From Nemertoderma westbladi (lineage: Eukaryota > Xenacoelomorpha > Nemertodermatida > Nemertodermatidae), in assembly GCA_032718475.1 (NCBI GenBank), contig JAUCBJ010004978.1, positions 1 to 43,007 of the forward strand: DNA of 43,007 nucleotides. The letters run 5' to 3'. A program made the translations under genes and the position numbers. The notes under the pieces were generated by a model. It saw only the letters and a list, made by a program, of their open reading frames with translations. It did not search any database and had not been told where the DNA came from. Positions within the stretch are counted from its first letter, which is position 1; the number at the start of each line of letters is the position of its first letter. Of the stretch, positions 30,521 to 41,465 are shown piece after piece.

Positions 30521-30705
30521 TCATTTGATTTTATTCGTCCTTGTTTCCTCTTGACCTTGGTGCTGGCTTTTGCCTTCGACTTGACAACAGTATCAATTTT
30601 TATCTCAGCACCTTCCCGGCACATTCATTCATCCGATGGTCATTGTAGGAAGTCAGGTCCTTTAAACCAGAAGGACTTATTGTCCGGTTTACAAAAGTCT
30701 ATGGG

Positions 30706-31725
30706 TCACATTCCCCATGACACGATGTCAGCTGGGTTCAGTTTCCCTGGGCAGTGACGCCAGTCTTGTTTGAGCGACCGGTCTATTATTTCAGCCTGCC
30801 TGTTGGCCACGAAAGTCTTGAACTGAAACGTTTCATTATTGATGTACCAAAGTATCAACATTGCGTCAGTCCAATACGTGACTTTCAAGTTAGCCTCCAA
30901 TTTGCGCTGAACTAGACTGACGATATCGGTGGATATTGTCCTGGCTTGTAGCTCTCTCCGAGGTACTGTCATATATTTCAAAGGCATTGTTTTGGCCCTT
31001 GAAGTAACGAAAGACACCTCGTAACTGTAGGATGTCACTTGTCGTCTAAGGTATAGAGTAACCCCCAGCCCATCCTTGCTAGCGTCACTAAAGCTGTGAA
31101 GCTCTAGATCCGCAGGAAAGGTGGCCTGTAAAGGAAAGTATACCCTGGGTATTGTATAGTCCTGTAGGAGTGTCAGTTGAGCCTCCCAGTCCCTCCATTG
31201 TTCGGCTGGCTTTTCTGGGATGGGATCTTCCCATTCCAGTCCAGCCTGCCAGATGCTGCGGAGTATAATCCTAGCATGTAGGATCACGGGACTGATGAAA
31301 CACAGTGGGTCATACAAATGACTCATTGTTGATAAGCAGGTCCTGTTGGTGAGAGGTATCGTCTGGTCGTTGGCCCTTACGCGTACCCTAAAGTTGTCGG
31401 TGTTGGGGTCCCAACTTAATCCTAGGACTTTGGTCGTAGGCAGAGGTTCTAGATCTAGATCTAGGTCACCTCTGCTACCATCAGTAGGGTCATATGAGTT
31501 CACTAGTTCGGAGTTATTGGAAGCGAATTTGGTGAGGTGGAATCCGCCCTCAGCGAGACAGTTCTGGAGTTGGTATGCTACGGTTGTAGCACACTCCAGA
31601 GTGTCACAACTCTTGAGGCCATCATCCATGTAAAAATCCCGCTCCACTGTCCGAACTACTTCTGGGTCTAGTTTGTCACGTCGGTCTAATGCTGTCTGTT
31701 TCAGGGCAAAAACTCTTACCTGCAT
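30706..31725 (-). pseudogene. pol: RT second half and RNase H of the second element
   Basis: YMDDG (RT palm, at about residue 32) is followed by the BEL connection (KVLGLSWD, LYDPLCFISPV). RNase H motifs follow: LHSFSDAS, RRELQA, YWTDA and NPADIVSWG, in place of the usual NPAD-SRG. All are in one open frame of 339 codons, the best-kept part of this copy. It ends where the linker to integrase would begin. The coding sequence directly upstream (31749-31946) jumps from before RT to its second half, so the RT fingers and first palm motif are deleted at about 31740. Confidence 0.85.
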
Positions 31726-31748
31726 TTGGTAAGTTTCTGGCGGAAGAT

Positions 31749-32436
31749 CTAAATTTCAGTCTGAAGTTGCGCATTGTATTGCATATGGGCCGTCTCATCA
31801 TGCAACAGCTGCTGCCGTATTGACTTAAGTCTTTTCAAGACAAGCGGGTAGTTGTTAACAAGCTTGAGCCATGGCACCACAACATCCCAACTTCGTAGTG
31901 GCCATCGTAGTGGTTGCTGGTAGGCTTGCAAGCCTTCCAGTGTCACTAGTCAGCATCGAAACGTTGTGAGGCGGTTTGACAACCTTTTGATCTGTTGGTA
32001 GGCTCGCAAGCCTTCCAAGATCAGCGATCGGTGTCGAAGCCTTGCAGATGGGGTCAACGACCTACGGATGTGTCAGTAGGCTCGCAAGCCTTTCAAGATC
32101 CTCGTTCGTTGAGACATCCACAGCATCAACCCTTTGGTCTTCGGTAGTCGATACAACCTGTTCCGCTGCAAGTAGCTGTAAGTTAGAGGTCCGTGTGGTC
32201 TCGTCCAAGTCTGTTACGTCGGTGTTGGTAGCGACGTAAGACTGTCGTGGTACTGTCTGTACAGTGGGACCACAGGAATGTGAGGGAGAATTGACTAACG
32301 TAGTAGTTAATAGACTACATGTGCTGAAAACGTCGTCCTCCTGGTCACTTACCTCTAGTGAACGCACAGGCGCTCTCGTATACCAACCCATGGGAGTCAG
32401 GGGCGGATGCAGAAATTTAATTTCTATGGTGCGCAC
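31749..32436 (-). pseudogene. pol: Protease-to-RT linker of the second element, frameshifted
   Basis: 32436-32062 starts with GWYTRAPVRS, matching the GW-x-x-x-G end of the BEL protease region, and continues acidic and Thr-rich. 31946-31749 (PWLKLVNNYPLVLKRLKSI) matches the segment ahead of RT. The two are in different frames, separated by the 78 bp duplications at 31919-32094. The right part of this range (32398-32436) is hAT-type element sequence; the junction is the target duplication at 32390-32397. Confidence 0.65.
31919..32094 (-). repeat. 78 bp local duplications carrying a 20 bp palindrome
   Basis: GGTAGGCTTGCAAGCCTTCC-type palindromes at 31919-31938, 31997-32016 and 32075-32094 recur with a 78 bp period, together with similar flanks (CAGCATCGAAACG / CGGTGTCGAAGCC). 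The duplication probably caused the frame changes here. Confidence 0.8.
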
Positions 32437-33716
32437 AATTTGTGAAGTTTATCTTTTTGTCTAATGGCGCTGCCCAAGCGGTATCCGGGGGGCAGAACCC
32501 CTGTTGCCCTGGTGGTTGGGGAGGGGGGGGGGGGGGGGGATTACTGTGGAAGATCACCCATCATGGTGGTGAACAGGCATTCCTTTAGGAACCAGAATGG
32601 AAGGGTTTACTGTGGAAGATCACCCATCATGGTGGTGAGAATTATTAATAATCGCCTATTTGTGATAACAACAACCGAAAATTAACCTAGTCTAATTAAA
32701 AGGATTGGATTGGGAGTAGGCGCGCTTCATTTTTATAAGAATGGAAACAATTAAAGTAATAAACTTAAAATGTTAGAATATTGGTATAAAGCATTTGGAT
32801 TAGGGTGGTCTATATCGATTTACGTTTTAAACTGCAGCTGTGTCTTAAACTTATATAGTATCGTATCTGCAGCACGCTTCCATGATATATAAAATAACTG
32901 ATTTTCATCACCATTTGGTGTAAAGTCCCTTGTCCAATCATCTTGGAGCTATTGCGTTGTGTTTAGGTTAGGAGACAAAGGTATTTTCTTGTGTACAATT
33001 AATGTGGTTCTGTGCTTAGCTGGCTTCTACACATAAGTATATGAATGTCAAGGTGCTTTCTACCAATGTAGCGCATTGGTCAATGGTCAATGACCAGACA
33101 TTTAGCCAATCTCTGGAGGGTTTGCAGCCGTAGCCTCATTCGTTCCTGGCTGTATTATTGAGGTTTGGGAATTGAAGAAACGGTAAACTTTAAATAGTTC
33201 CCTCCCAGTGGTATGTAGCTAGTACAGTAGTTCACAAAGATAATTGGTTTGGCTTGCATAGATCCGACCCACATAATATAACAGCAATATACTTTACAAA
33301 TAGCCCCATGCTTTACATTACATAGGTTGTTAGTGGTCTTTCAGTTCAGGTAAAGCAAGGCCATGCATACTGTTCCTACAATGTATAGCCAGCCCATAAC
33401 TCCATACTGCTGATCTACAGTATTACGCCAAGGTGATACCCCCCTCCCGCCTACATGGAGCGCGCCTTGAGAAGGTTTACAGCAATTTTATATTGGGGAT
33501 GATGGTATGGAGATGGAAGTTGTGAATGTGGATTCCGCTTGGGGTTATCGAGTGATGACGGCCCTTGTATGTTTTATCATAACTATCAATTAATAGTAAA
33601 TCTAAAAAAAAAATATTTTTATAAATTTTTTTTTATAAATTTTACTCTTTTTATTTTCTTTCTAAAAAAATCTATGGTGCGCATTGCCACGCGCCCCTAT
33701 TGTGGATCCGCGTCTG
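32398..33716. mobile_element. hAT-type non-autonomous element, 1319 bp, inserted in pol
   Basis: The ends CAGGGGCGGATGCAGA and (reverse complement) CAGACGCGGATCCACA are typical of hAT-type ends. They are flanked by a perfect 8 bp duplication ATGGGAGT (32390-32397 and 33717-33724). Inside are a G-run (32521-32539), a 33 bp direct duplication around GAAGATCACCCATCATGGTG (near 32549 and 32618) and AT-rich filler, with no transposase. It lies between protease (33726-34322) and the linker (32390 leftwards), so it is younger than the retrotransposon it split. Confidence 0.92.
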
Positions 33717-33725
33717 ATGGGAGTT

Positions 33726-34322
33726 CTACAAGCGTATGGGTTGCCCCACAGATGGGCGTGTCTCCCATACTTGATGCAAGTTGAACTGATCAGTCCCAAT
33801 CAACATCGCAATTGAGCGATAGTTAACAGGAGATTCCAGTATTCCAAGATGTCGGAAATACTTACGGTCTTCCGGAGATTGTTCTGGCACTGGACCAAGT
33901 AGGTTACTAAAGTCCTTGGTGGCAGCAAATGTCAGATTTCTAACCGGAAGTAACGAGAGTTCCTCTCTGCTATGCTCTGCTTTGGAAAGAAGAGTGTCTA
34001 GGGCCAGTTTGACCCTTGTAATGGGTATCAATCTCTTACCATGCTTGCTACTTACGGTATACTGAGCAGTCTTAACTTGGCTCATGTCAGTAACTAAGTC
34101 GGCCACTTGTTCATCAACGTAGCTGTGTGAAGACGCAGAGTCCAAGATAGCGTATATACGCTTGCTCCCTCGGGTTCCGTTGATCTTGATGGGAATCACA
34201 CTGAAACCCTTTAGCTGATTCTGCGTAAGGAGTGTTACAGATGGTTGTTCCTCCTCACCTGCATGCACGTAAAAGGTTTCGTCCTCCGTCTTGTCTTTGT
34301 CTGACGAACCTGATTGGTCCAC
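33726..34322 (-). pseudogene. pol: Aspartic protease domain of the second element
   Basis: 198 codons. LDSASSHSYVDEQVADL (about residue 59 on) is the BEL protease active-site region, with DSAS where DSG/DTG is usual. LIGTDQFNLHQV follows, the LIG-D block conserved in BEL elements. The frame runs into the hAT-type insertion at 33724, and protein-coding sequence resumes on the other side at 32390. Most of the domain is intact. Confidence 0.8.
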
Positions 34323-34869
34323 GTAATCCGTGTAGAATGTACGGACTTCGCACGGTGCGCACTCGTTATAAAGCGCGTTACATCTTGCCGCTTTATCGGG
34401 ATATTCTCATTGAAAATGCTTAGTCGGAGTGTGACTAGTAGTGTGGAACAAAGTGTCGTGGTTGCGTCCACACAGAGGACATGTGTCATCACTTGGACAG
34501 TCCTTCCGGACATGCCCAGGTATGGTACATCTCCAGCAAGAGTCCAATGGGCGGATCTGGAGTCTTTTCTCCTCCACTCCTAGATCCTTAAATGCGCGAC
34601 ATCTGCGCATCTTGTGACCGCCGTATCTTCCACCATTCTGCTCACAAAATTGACATCCAACGAAGTCCACCGGCAACTGTTGGTGGCTGTTTGGTGCCAA
34701 TAGGCATCAGAACCTTGGAGGAATCCATTGGGGTGGCATGGGGTATGCCTTTCACATTCGTCGGAAGTTGTTTGGTCCAATTTGACGCAGCGATCGTAAT
34801 TCCTTCTGCCGCTATGTGATGGTCTGTATAGTTAGACAGCATCTCTACTACAGCCTCTCGCAAGATCAA
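34235..34869 (-). pseudogene. gag: Gag nucleocapsid part of the second element
   Basis: In 34700-34407, CQFC..GGHKMRRC, the CX2CX4HX4C knuckle CWRCTIPGHVRKDC and CPLCGRNHDTLFH are the three zinc sites that precede protease in BEL/Pao. 34869-34642 gives a linker read in another frame. The DUF1759-type core that should lie upstream is missing, so about 150 codons were lost between here and the coiled coil at 34898. Confidence 0.75.
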
Positions 34870-34897
34870 TTGGTAAACATCGATGAGTTTTAATAGT

Positions 34898-35323
34898 TCA
34901 GTTTTTTAATAGTCCAGATCGAGACCTTATAGATCTATCTCTCGCGTCAAGTTCGAGGTCTTCCTTTGCGATCGCCAACTCGCGCGATCTGCGATTCTGT
35001 TCGAACTGGAGCTGCATCTCTCTTTCGAGTTGACCGACCTGCTCCTGAGGAGCCGCTAACACCGCTTCATGTACGGCTAAACGAGCGTTTATCTGTCGCA
35101 CTTCCAGTTTGGCACGTGTGTCAGAAGCTGACTTGTCTCGCGCTAACTCGGCTGCTGCTGTTTGTCGTGCTAATTCGGCTGCAGCTAATGTTGTCCATTG
35201 CGCTAACTCTTCCTCCAATTTGCGCATTTCTGATGCTTCAAATTCGGCTTGGGCCTGGAGTTGAGCGATTTTCGCATCATCTACCCTGCTTTGTCTCTCT
35301 CCCTCGACAGCAACGTGTGCCAT
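34898..35323 (-). pseudogene. gag: Gag coiled-coil part of the second element
   Basis: 141 codons of charged helix with Ala/Glu/Leu/Arg repeats (AAAELARDK, LEREMQLQFEQN), the counterpart of the AEQRKQ coiled coil in the young element. It ends at TGA (34898-34900). The piece before it (35324-35588) is coding-like but interrupted. Confidence 0.65.
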
Positions 35324-35588
35324 CTGCCGTTGCGCTTCTTCTTCAGCAGTTGTTGGCGTGCGATCTCCTGTTATTGTCGAGTAATCACCGACGTCGTCCG
35401 ACTAATGTCAGCTTCGCTCCGTACGCTGATGAATAATCTATCCAGTTGTGGAATTTGGTAGGCTCGTGAGCCTTCCGTAGTTAGAACTTCCATCGTCCCT
35501 CTCGGTACAACTTCCATTCTTCGATCGGTACGCCGCATCTATAAAGAAAATCGGTGAGTGCCTCTAACTTCCCATCCAGGCAGTATAG

Positions 35589-35972
35589 TTATTCTTCCTC
35601 TTCGGTTTGCACCAACACGTCGGAAAGAGACTCACCCATCAGTTGATCGAGTTGCTCTTGCTGAGTCGATCGTACGACCGACTTAAACTGAATGAGACTT
35701 TCCCTCGCACTTACCAGTTTATCTATTATCTTTACCTGAGTAAAGTTGTTGCCACGCAACTCTGCGAGTTCGTGTAAAACTCTGAGTTTATCTACGGAGG
35801 CATGTACTCTACTTTCTATTCTCACCTGCAGGGTGTAGAACTCGTATCTCGACATCGGGGCAGTTAGCTCGCGCACGACGCGAAAACCTTCTCTGATATT
35901 TCGAGTTATCTGAGCCATGTGTCCTCCTATACTCCTAATAATGTTCTCCTGGCTCCCAGTCGAACTTACCAT
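35589..35972 (-). CDS. gag: Gag N-terminal helical segment of the second element
   Basis: 127 codons, predicted mostly helical, with an acidic end (VQTEEEE) and a TAA stop. It corresponds in place and character to residues 1-130 of gag in the young element. In a working element it would be joined to the coiled coil; here a stop and frame changes separate them. Confidence 0.55.
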   Translation of the reverse strand: MVSSTGSQENIIRSIGGHMAQITRNIREGFRVVRELTAPMSRYEFYTLQVRIESRVHASVDKLRVLHELAELRGNNFTQVKIIDKLVSARESLIQFKSVVRSTQQEQLDQLMGESLSDVLVQTEEEE

Positions 35973-35992
35973 GTCCGGTTCCGCGATCTGGT

Positions 35993-36199
35993 TTACGGGA
36001 TGGTAAGGAATTCTTCAGTTCTACCATCACCACGCGCTACGGCTTCCGGTATTTCCGTTCGCAGTATCGGCAACGCATGTGGTGTGACATTGGTACAATC
36101 GAGAGTCCTCCTTCTTGGGTCGTCTATTGTCAATCTGTCTGCGTCATACAAGTCATAGTCGGTAGGTGGGTATCTAGTTGAGTGTGGTGTATCACTCAT
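35993..36199 (-). CDS. Short leader ORF (68 aa) of the second element
   Basis: It precedes gag, as does the 63 aa ORF of the young element. The content is polar and Pro/Asp/Arg-rich (DTPHSTRYPPTDYDLYDADR), with no domain. It is separated from the gag ATG by 20 bases rather than overlapping it. Same position and similar size suggest a shared feature of the lineage, but the sequences do not visibly align. Confidence 0.4.
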   Translation of the reverse strand: MSDTPHSTRYPPTDYDLYDADRLTIDDPRRRTLDCTNVTPHALPILRTEIPEAVARGDGRTEEFLTIP

Positions 36200-37001
36200 G
36201 TCTGTAATATATACGTCGAATACGGGTAATAAATGTCAAAATGTCAAAACTTACCTCGGTATATATATATACTATATATACCCTAACTGGTACAAATAAA
36301 ATCAAAAGGTATATAATAAAATAATAATAATTCAGCCTACCGACTAAATCTGTACAAATAAGTGAGATAGCGGTATACGCTACCAAAATGTAGATCAACA
36401 AGTACATACAACAGGAAAAACAGCAACGTCTAGGGGAAAATAAGTATCAACAAACACATAAATTAGACAGTGGAACCCATAAATTTTGAGTACTACTGTG
36501 CTCTAAGTTTAAATGACACGAGTCGTAAAACTTATGTTCCTTTGATCTTCCAGTCATACAGATCCCCAGATACAAACCAGATGAGAACTGTTCCGTTTCC
36601 AGCGTCGCGGACGAATCGTGTACCTCCCAAACTTGCTAAAAAATGGCCTAATCTTTCAAGGCGGTCCAGAAATGAGTCCTTGAGTCCTGTAAATTTGAAG
36701 GAGAGAGTTTTACGGAATACTCTACAAAAAAATTTTCCTAGGTACCGATACAAATTGGTCTTTAAACCTTGCGTACCTTCTCAAGTAATGAAAAAAGTAA
36801 CACCACACACACGGCCTAAGACAAAAATAATTACAAACTAACTAGCTATCTACAGCTAGCCAAATACAAAACTACTAGCTAAATTTACAAAATAAGAACT
36901 ATTCTACAATTTACTAATTCTGCTAATGTTAAATTATAAAATAACTCCTACTATACTACAATAGCGAATTTTATATATATTAATATATATATAAATCCTA
37001 C
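36200..37001 (-). other. 5' leader of the second element
   Basis: AT-rich, with runs of TATATA near 36260-36280 and 36970-36992. A - strand frame at 36753-36532 (73 codons) has no recognisable features. No tRNA primer site starting TGG is found next to the LTR. Confidence 0.5.
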
Positions 37002-38205
37002 TGTAAAGTCCAGTAGTATACCACCTACCGGATCCTAGTAACGAAGTACCTTACTGTAGAATTCAGCAGTGTTAACGGGCTCGTACAGTATCTGACAAGA
37101 AATCCCAGTCCAGGGTGTCTAAATAAACAGATACTAAGTACACAAACTACTACTGGCGAGGAACGAAGCCTGGTGTCTATTCTAATACTTGGGCGAATCA
37201 AATGCCCGGGCTAACTAGACAAACAGGATGCCCGGCCTCTAACCAGTGAGGCAGATGTACAGTCTACAGATACAGACCAAACTCACAGGAAAACAATCCC
37301 CGCGTAGCAAATCCTAACTATCGCTAATGGACCTAATATACTGTAAACTTGCCGCGGTGTGATTTATATGGGTATAATACGAGCTAGTGGGTCAACAAAA
37401 CTAGCAGTTAAAATAGCAGTCAAAAGGGGTGCCTCTATGCCTGAGTAAAACAAATACCAAATATCTCCTCAAATAATAGAATATTCTTACTGTAAGTCAG
37501 TAGCTTAGATCTCAAGATGCGTGTGTGTGTGTGTTACTATAAAACAATTTTGGTGTATCCCCGTTATACTAGGTTTTGGTGATTTTATCAAAATAACAAT
37601 ACTACGTAGTACAATATAGTAGCTAGATACTCGAATAAGGTAGTCGCACCCTGTAGGCGCAATACTTACAAACTGACGTCAAAAGGGTTCTCTCCTCCTT
37701 CATTCACAACTCAACCAGGCAATTACGTTGTTAGTGACTAGACCCATGATCAGCACTAATACCAGATTCTGATTGTGGGATAAGGAAATAGGTGTTAATT
37801 TACTACCGTACATGTAGCTGATCTGGTATATAATTTGATTCTAGAATTTTGTTACTGCGGTGGGCTGCAGTAAATACCTATCAGTACGTGGCAAGGGTGC
37901 GGTAGGATGTTAGTAACCTCCCTTAGCCAAACGTGTGCTGGTAGCAGAAAGCTGCCTCTTGCCTGATCAAATAATTTGGAATCAGACAGGTCAGCCAAAC
38001 TATAAGGCCTACAGAGCTAACCGGTACTGTACTGCTAGTATGGCAAATCACCAAATTATAGAGCATGCTATTTGCACCTAGTACTTGCGCATACTGACAT
38101 ACAGCAACAGCTCGCACCTGTAGAAGATACAGGTCGACCCGGTTTTTTCCTGTCTGAATCTGAGGTATTTGGTACTAAATTTTACGGCGTCCCAGGACGG
38201 TGTCA
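37002..38205 (-). repeat. 5' LTR (right) of the second BEL-type element
   Basis: On the - strand it begins TGACACC and ends CTTTACA. It is 1204 bp against 1247 bp for the other LTR; the size difference comes from several small indels. Many substitutions separate the pair, so this insertion is much older than the + strand element. Confidence 0.85.
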
Positions 38206-38819
38206 CGCTTCACCCTGATCTAAGGAACTTACGGCGGGCAAAGGCATCAAACAAACAAAGTCTTACCTTCCTCTAATGTGGGCATGTTCTCAGGCAATGG
38301 GGCATGCTTCCAAATGGGCGTGGGCGAAGATAATGTGGGCCCTTTCATGCGTTGTGGACATCCCTCCTCCTTGCGTTGCTGTGGTCTAACGGTTTAGGCA
38401 GCCATTCCCCGAAGCATTTGGCTGTCTCAAGATAGATACCTCAAAACTATATGTTCTAAGTTTGCAGTATATTCTTAACGTAAATAATAAAGACTTATCG
38501 AAATTAAACTAAACTTTACAAAATAACAAGAAGTGACAAAGCGAATTAAACTAAAGGAAAGTGAACGAGTGATAACTATTAGTTTAGGATAAGGAGTTAC
38601 AAGTAGTGATAACTGAAGGGCGAACGGCCCCTTATATAGCACATCCTAAGCATGGAATTCATTAGAACATTCTACTACATTCTACGAGCGCACATTGGAT
38701 CAATAAATTATCAAGTGCCCTATGATTGGCCCAACTCATCTTTCCACGTGTTGTAAGCACCCCATTGGCTTATCTAACTTAATGAAACTGAAATAAAATA
38801 GCGCAAAAATACAAATTTA
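38206..38819. other. No gene seen
   Basis: Mixed sequence. GTGGTCTAACGGTTTAGGC near 38380-38398 looks like the 5' half of a tRNA-derived SINE, but the B-box part is not evident. Confidence 0.4.
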
Positions 38820-38893
38820 CCGACCCAGATTCGAACCCCTGACCTACTTGGAATGTAACCTGCGCATTAACCTACTTGACCACTGCGCCAATA
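38820..38893 (-). repeat. tRNA-derived SINE or tRNA pseudogene
   Basis: On the - strand, GGCGCAGTGGTCAAGTAGG (A-box region) and GGTTCGAATCT (B box) are about 35 bases apart. Acceptor and T-arm pairing are poor, with several G-T pairs and a mismatch, so it is not a functional tRNA. Confidence 0.6.
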
Positions 38894-39973
38894 AAAAATC
38901 AAGCCAAATTATAACTAATGTAGGTGATGTGCAAATTACAACAAACTACAAATCAAGGCAAATACGTCGGAATTTTGAAAGTTTTTACGTAGTACTAATT
39001 GAGATATCTTACTTAACAGTGAAATAATCCCACAACCCAGTCTGAGACACTGAAACGGTAATGGCGCTAGTGTGTGTACCTTCCATGGAAGGCCGCTTTA
39101 CTGAATCACTTTTATTCCCTCTTCCCACAATTATATTGGTGTTCTTGATGTTTCACTCAGTCTAAAACGGTAATTGATCATCTATTATATTTCACTAATA
39201 TACAGTACCGGGAGGGTGTGGCGGCACAATACAATAAGTAAATGTCTGACTAATTATCTATGTAAGGGCTCAAGTCTGGCGATTGTGTTTCCCTTTAGGG
39301 TAAACGTATTGCAACTATTATGTATCTGTTTATATTATTAACGCTATGGTATTCAATTTATGACAACTCTCAATCATGGTGTTATTAATATTAAGAACTT
39401 CACTTGCATTACAGGTCTGAAATATCGCCATAGATTAATTATTTACTGAGTTTGAGGCACGACAACACACATAAATCTGACACAATTGTCCAGGTAACCA
39501 TAATGCTTAGCTATAGAGACCTACCTGGGTTTGGTGTCTAGAAAATATCTTTGATCTCGGGGTATCAGTGATATTATATTAAACCAGTAACAGAAGAAAA
39601 TAAATTGAATTTACCGGTACGATATCAAATATTATAACAAATAATTATAACCAAATTTATAATTTATTTGTAGACAGAATAATATCAGAAAACAGAATTA
39701 AATAATCACCAGTCAATTAAAGTTGACCGGGGTTTTTACCCTTTACGTGGATAAATATTTGCAGTAGCGCCACCTATACATCACAAATAAGGCATTCAAG
39801 CTAAGCTGATTATGTATATAACGACACGAGATGGCGTCAATGTCACAATAAATGGTTTTGAGTTATTAAGAAATATAGAAGATTATGACGCAATTACCTT
39901 ATCAAGAAAAAGGGAACCTTAAACTTAAATTGAGCAAAATAAGTTAGCTAAAATCGCAAATAACACATTTGCA
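38894..39973. other. No gene seen
   Basis: AT-rich, no supportable frames. Confidence 0.55.
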
Positions 39974-40435
39974 TTAACAGAAGGCATTCGGTAGTTTATT
40001 CCATAAACGTGTTCCTGATTATGAGAAAGCATGTGACGCTGATACCGTTCGTTTTTGAGGGATTTGCTTGTGGTAAGTTTTGTTACGCAGCAGGCGGTGA
40101 GAGGGCACGTCGAATGCGATCAGATCGCGCTGATAGATAGGTGCTGAGTGGTGTCGAATGTTGTGCATTTGTGTTGGTGGGTCCGCTTGGTAGTCGGCAG
40201 CCAGTTTATTTCCACAAAGTGAGCAGCGATGATGTGGGTCCTAGAGTCGAGACTCAGACAGAATCTGATGCATTTCCGATGGAATGCATCGACTCGGTGG
40301 CGCAGGTGGCTCGCAGTGCTCGGGTACCACCAGGGAGCGGCAAAGGCAATGAGTGGCTGAATTAAGGAGTTGCATAGCAACCGACATAAAGGTCTCTCGA
40401 GGACTTGCGAGTTTCGGTGGAGGAGTTTCAGGCAT
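39974..40435 (-). pseudogene. LINE tail 1 (3' end of a non-LTR retrotransposon ORF2)
   Basis: 40380-40120 on the - strand has NSLIQPLIAFAAPWWYPS, RKCIRFCLSLDSRTHI and INWLPTTKR, the region just after RT in jockey/CR1-type elements. After frameshifts, SGTRLWNKLPNAFC and a TAA (39976-39974) give the expected C-terminal end. It is 5'-truncated and broken. Confidence 0.8.
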
Positions 40436-41006
40436 GCATTGCCTAGTCTTGCCTAGCCTTGCCTAGCCTTGCTAGTCAATTTCAATTTATTTATTTCTCT
40501 TCCGTCTATATATATATGATTGCACTCATAGTAATTAAAAGTAGAATATTGAATATATATTTACATACTTTTAGAACTTTAGAGCACAATAATAATTATA
40601 AGGGCGTTATGTACACTACTGGGGGGGAGCAGTAGCAGTGCTAGTAGAGCTCCCTCCATATGTAAGAGTTGACGGGGGGGGGGGGGGGGTGAGGGGGGGG
40701 GGGGGTGGGGGGGGTGGGGGGGGGGGTGGGGGGCTGTGGGGGGTGGATATGGATCGAGAAGTTATCGGTTGTATCCATTACAAATTTTTATTGTGTATTT
40801 TCGATTTTGCTGTTGGTAAATATCCCTGCCGGAAAATGTCCTGGTTTGTCCGAATCCTAAACTGCCGTATCCATCTGCATAATATAATAATCAATTAATT
40901 AATAATTAATAATTAACTTTATTTATTGTAATATAGTGTGTTTATTGAGTATAATTTATTAATCAAATTTCTCTAGGTATTTTTTAAGATAAGGCCTGAA
41001 GGAATA
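40436..41006. other. Low-complexity region, no gene
   Basis: A short CTTGCCTAGC repeat (40440-40475), AT-rich sequence, and then an extreme G-tract (about 40671-40746) made of G-runs broken by single T or A, with strong potential for G-quadruplexes. This tract is a plausible source of assembly error. Confidence 0.75.
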
Positions 41007-41465
41007 TTATTTTAATTCATATGAAAACGAGTTTTTTGATTTAGCATTTTTTATATCGCTAGGGAGGGCATTTCCATATTCTAGGGCCAGTGAATTTTAA
41101 GGATTTCTGGGTGAGGTGTAGTCTTACACGTGGAACGAAAAAGTTTTGTGCAGAATTGATCTGTGTTATATCTGTGGATGGAACTAGTTTGTTCAAATAC
41201 AAAATGCTTTGTAATGCTTTAGTTTTTTTCATTTTTTTAATATCATACATATTTAGCCAAGCTTCAAGTCTTTTTCGAGAGGGAAAATATTTAGGTTTTT
41301 ATAAATTGGGTTAGCATGAGCTTGATAATGGCTGAAAGTTATTGCTCGAACAATTTTATTAACTTTTATTTTCAATTTATCAGTATTTGTTTTGTGTGCG
41401 TTGCCCCAGAGTAGTATTCCGTATAGGATATGTGGATGAACTAGTGCGAAGTAGAGGGTTCTTAA

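Larger units (their letters stand above)
26654..38205 (-). mobile_element. Second BEL/Pao-type LTR element, old and defective, - strand
   Basis: Two related but clearly diverged LTRs (26654-27900 and 37002-38205) bound gag, protease, RT/RNase H and extra-gene remnants, all read leftwards. Missing parts are the gag core domain, the first half of RT (including the first catalytic Asp) and the whole integrase. Many stops and frameshifts break the rest, and a hAT-type element sits in pol. Flanks ACCCA (left) and CGCTT (right) are not a target duplication, so the ends may have been rearranged or are misplaced by a few bases. The copy could not move by itself. Confidence 0.85.

Noticed and set aside
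36470-36841. 123-codon + strand frame in the leader of the second element
   Set aside because: It is antisense to the element, has no family features and no partner in the young element.
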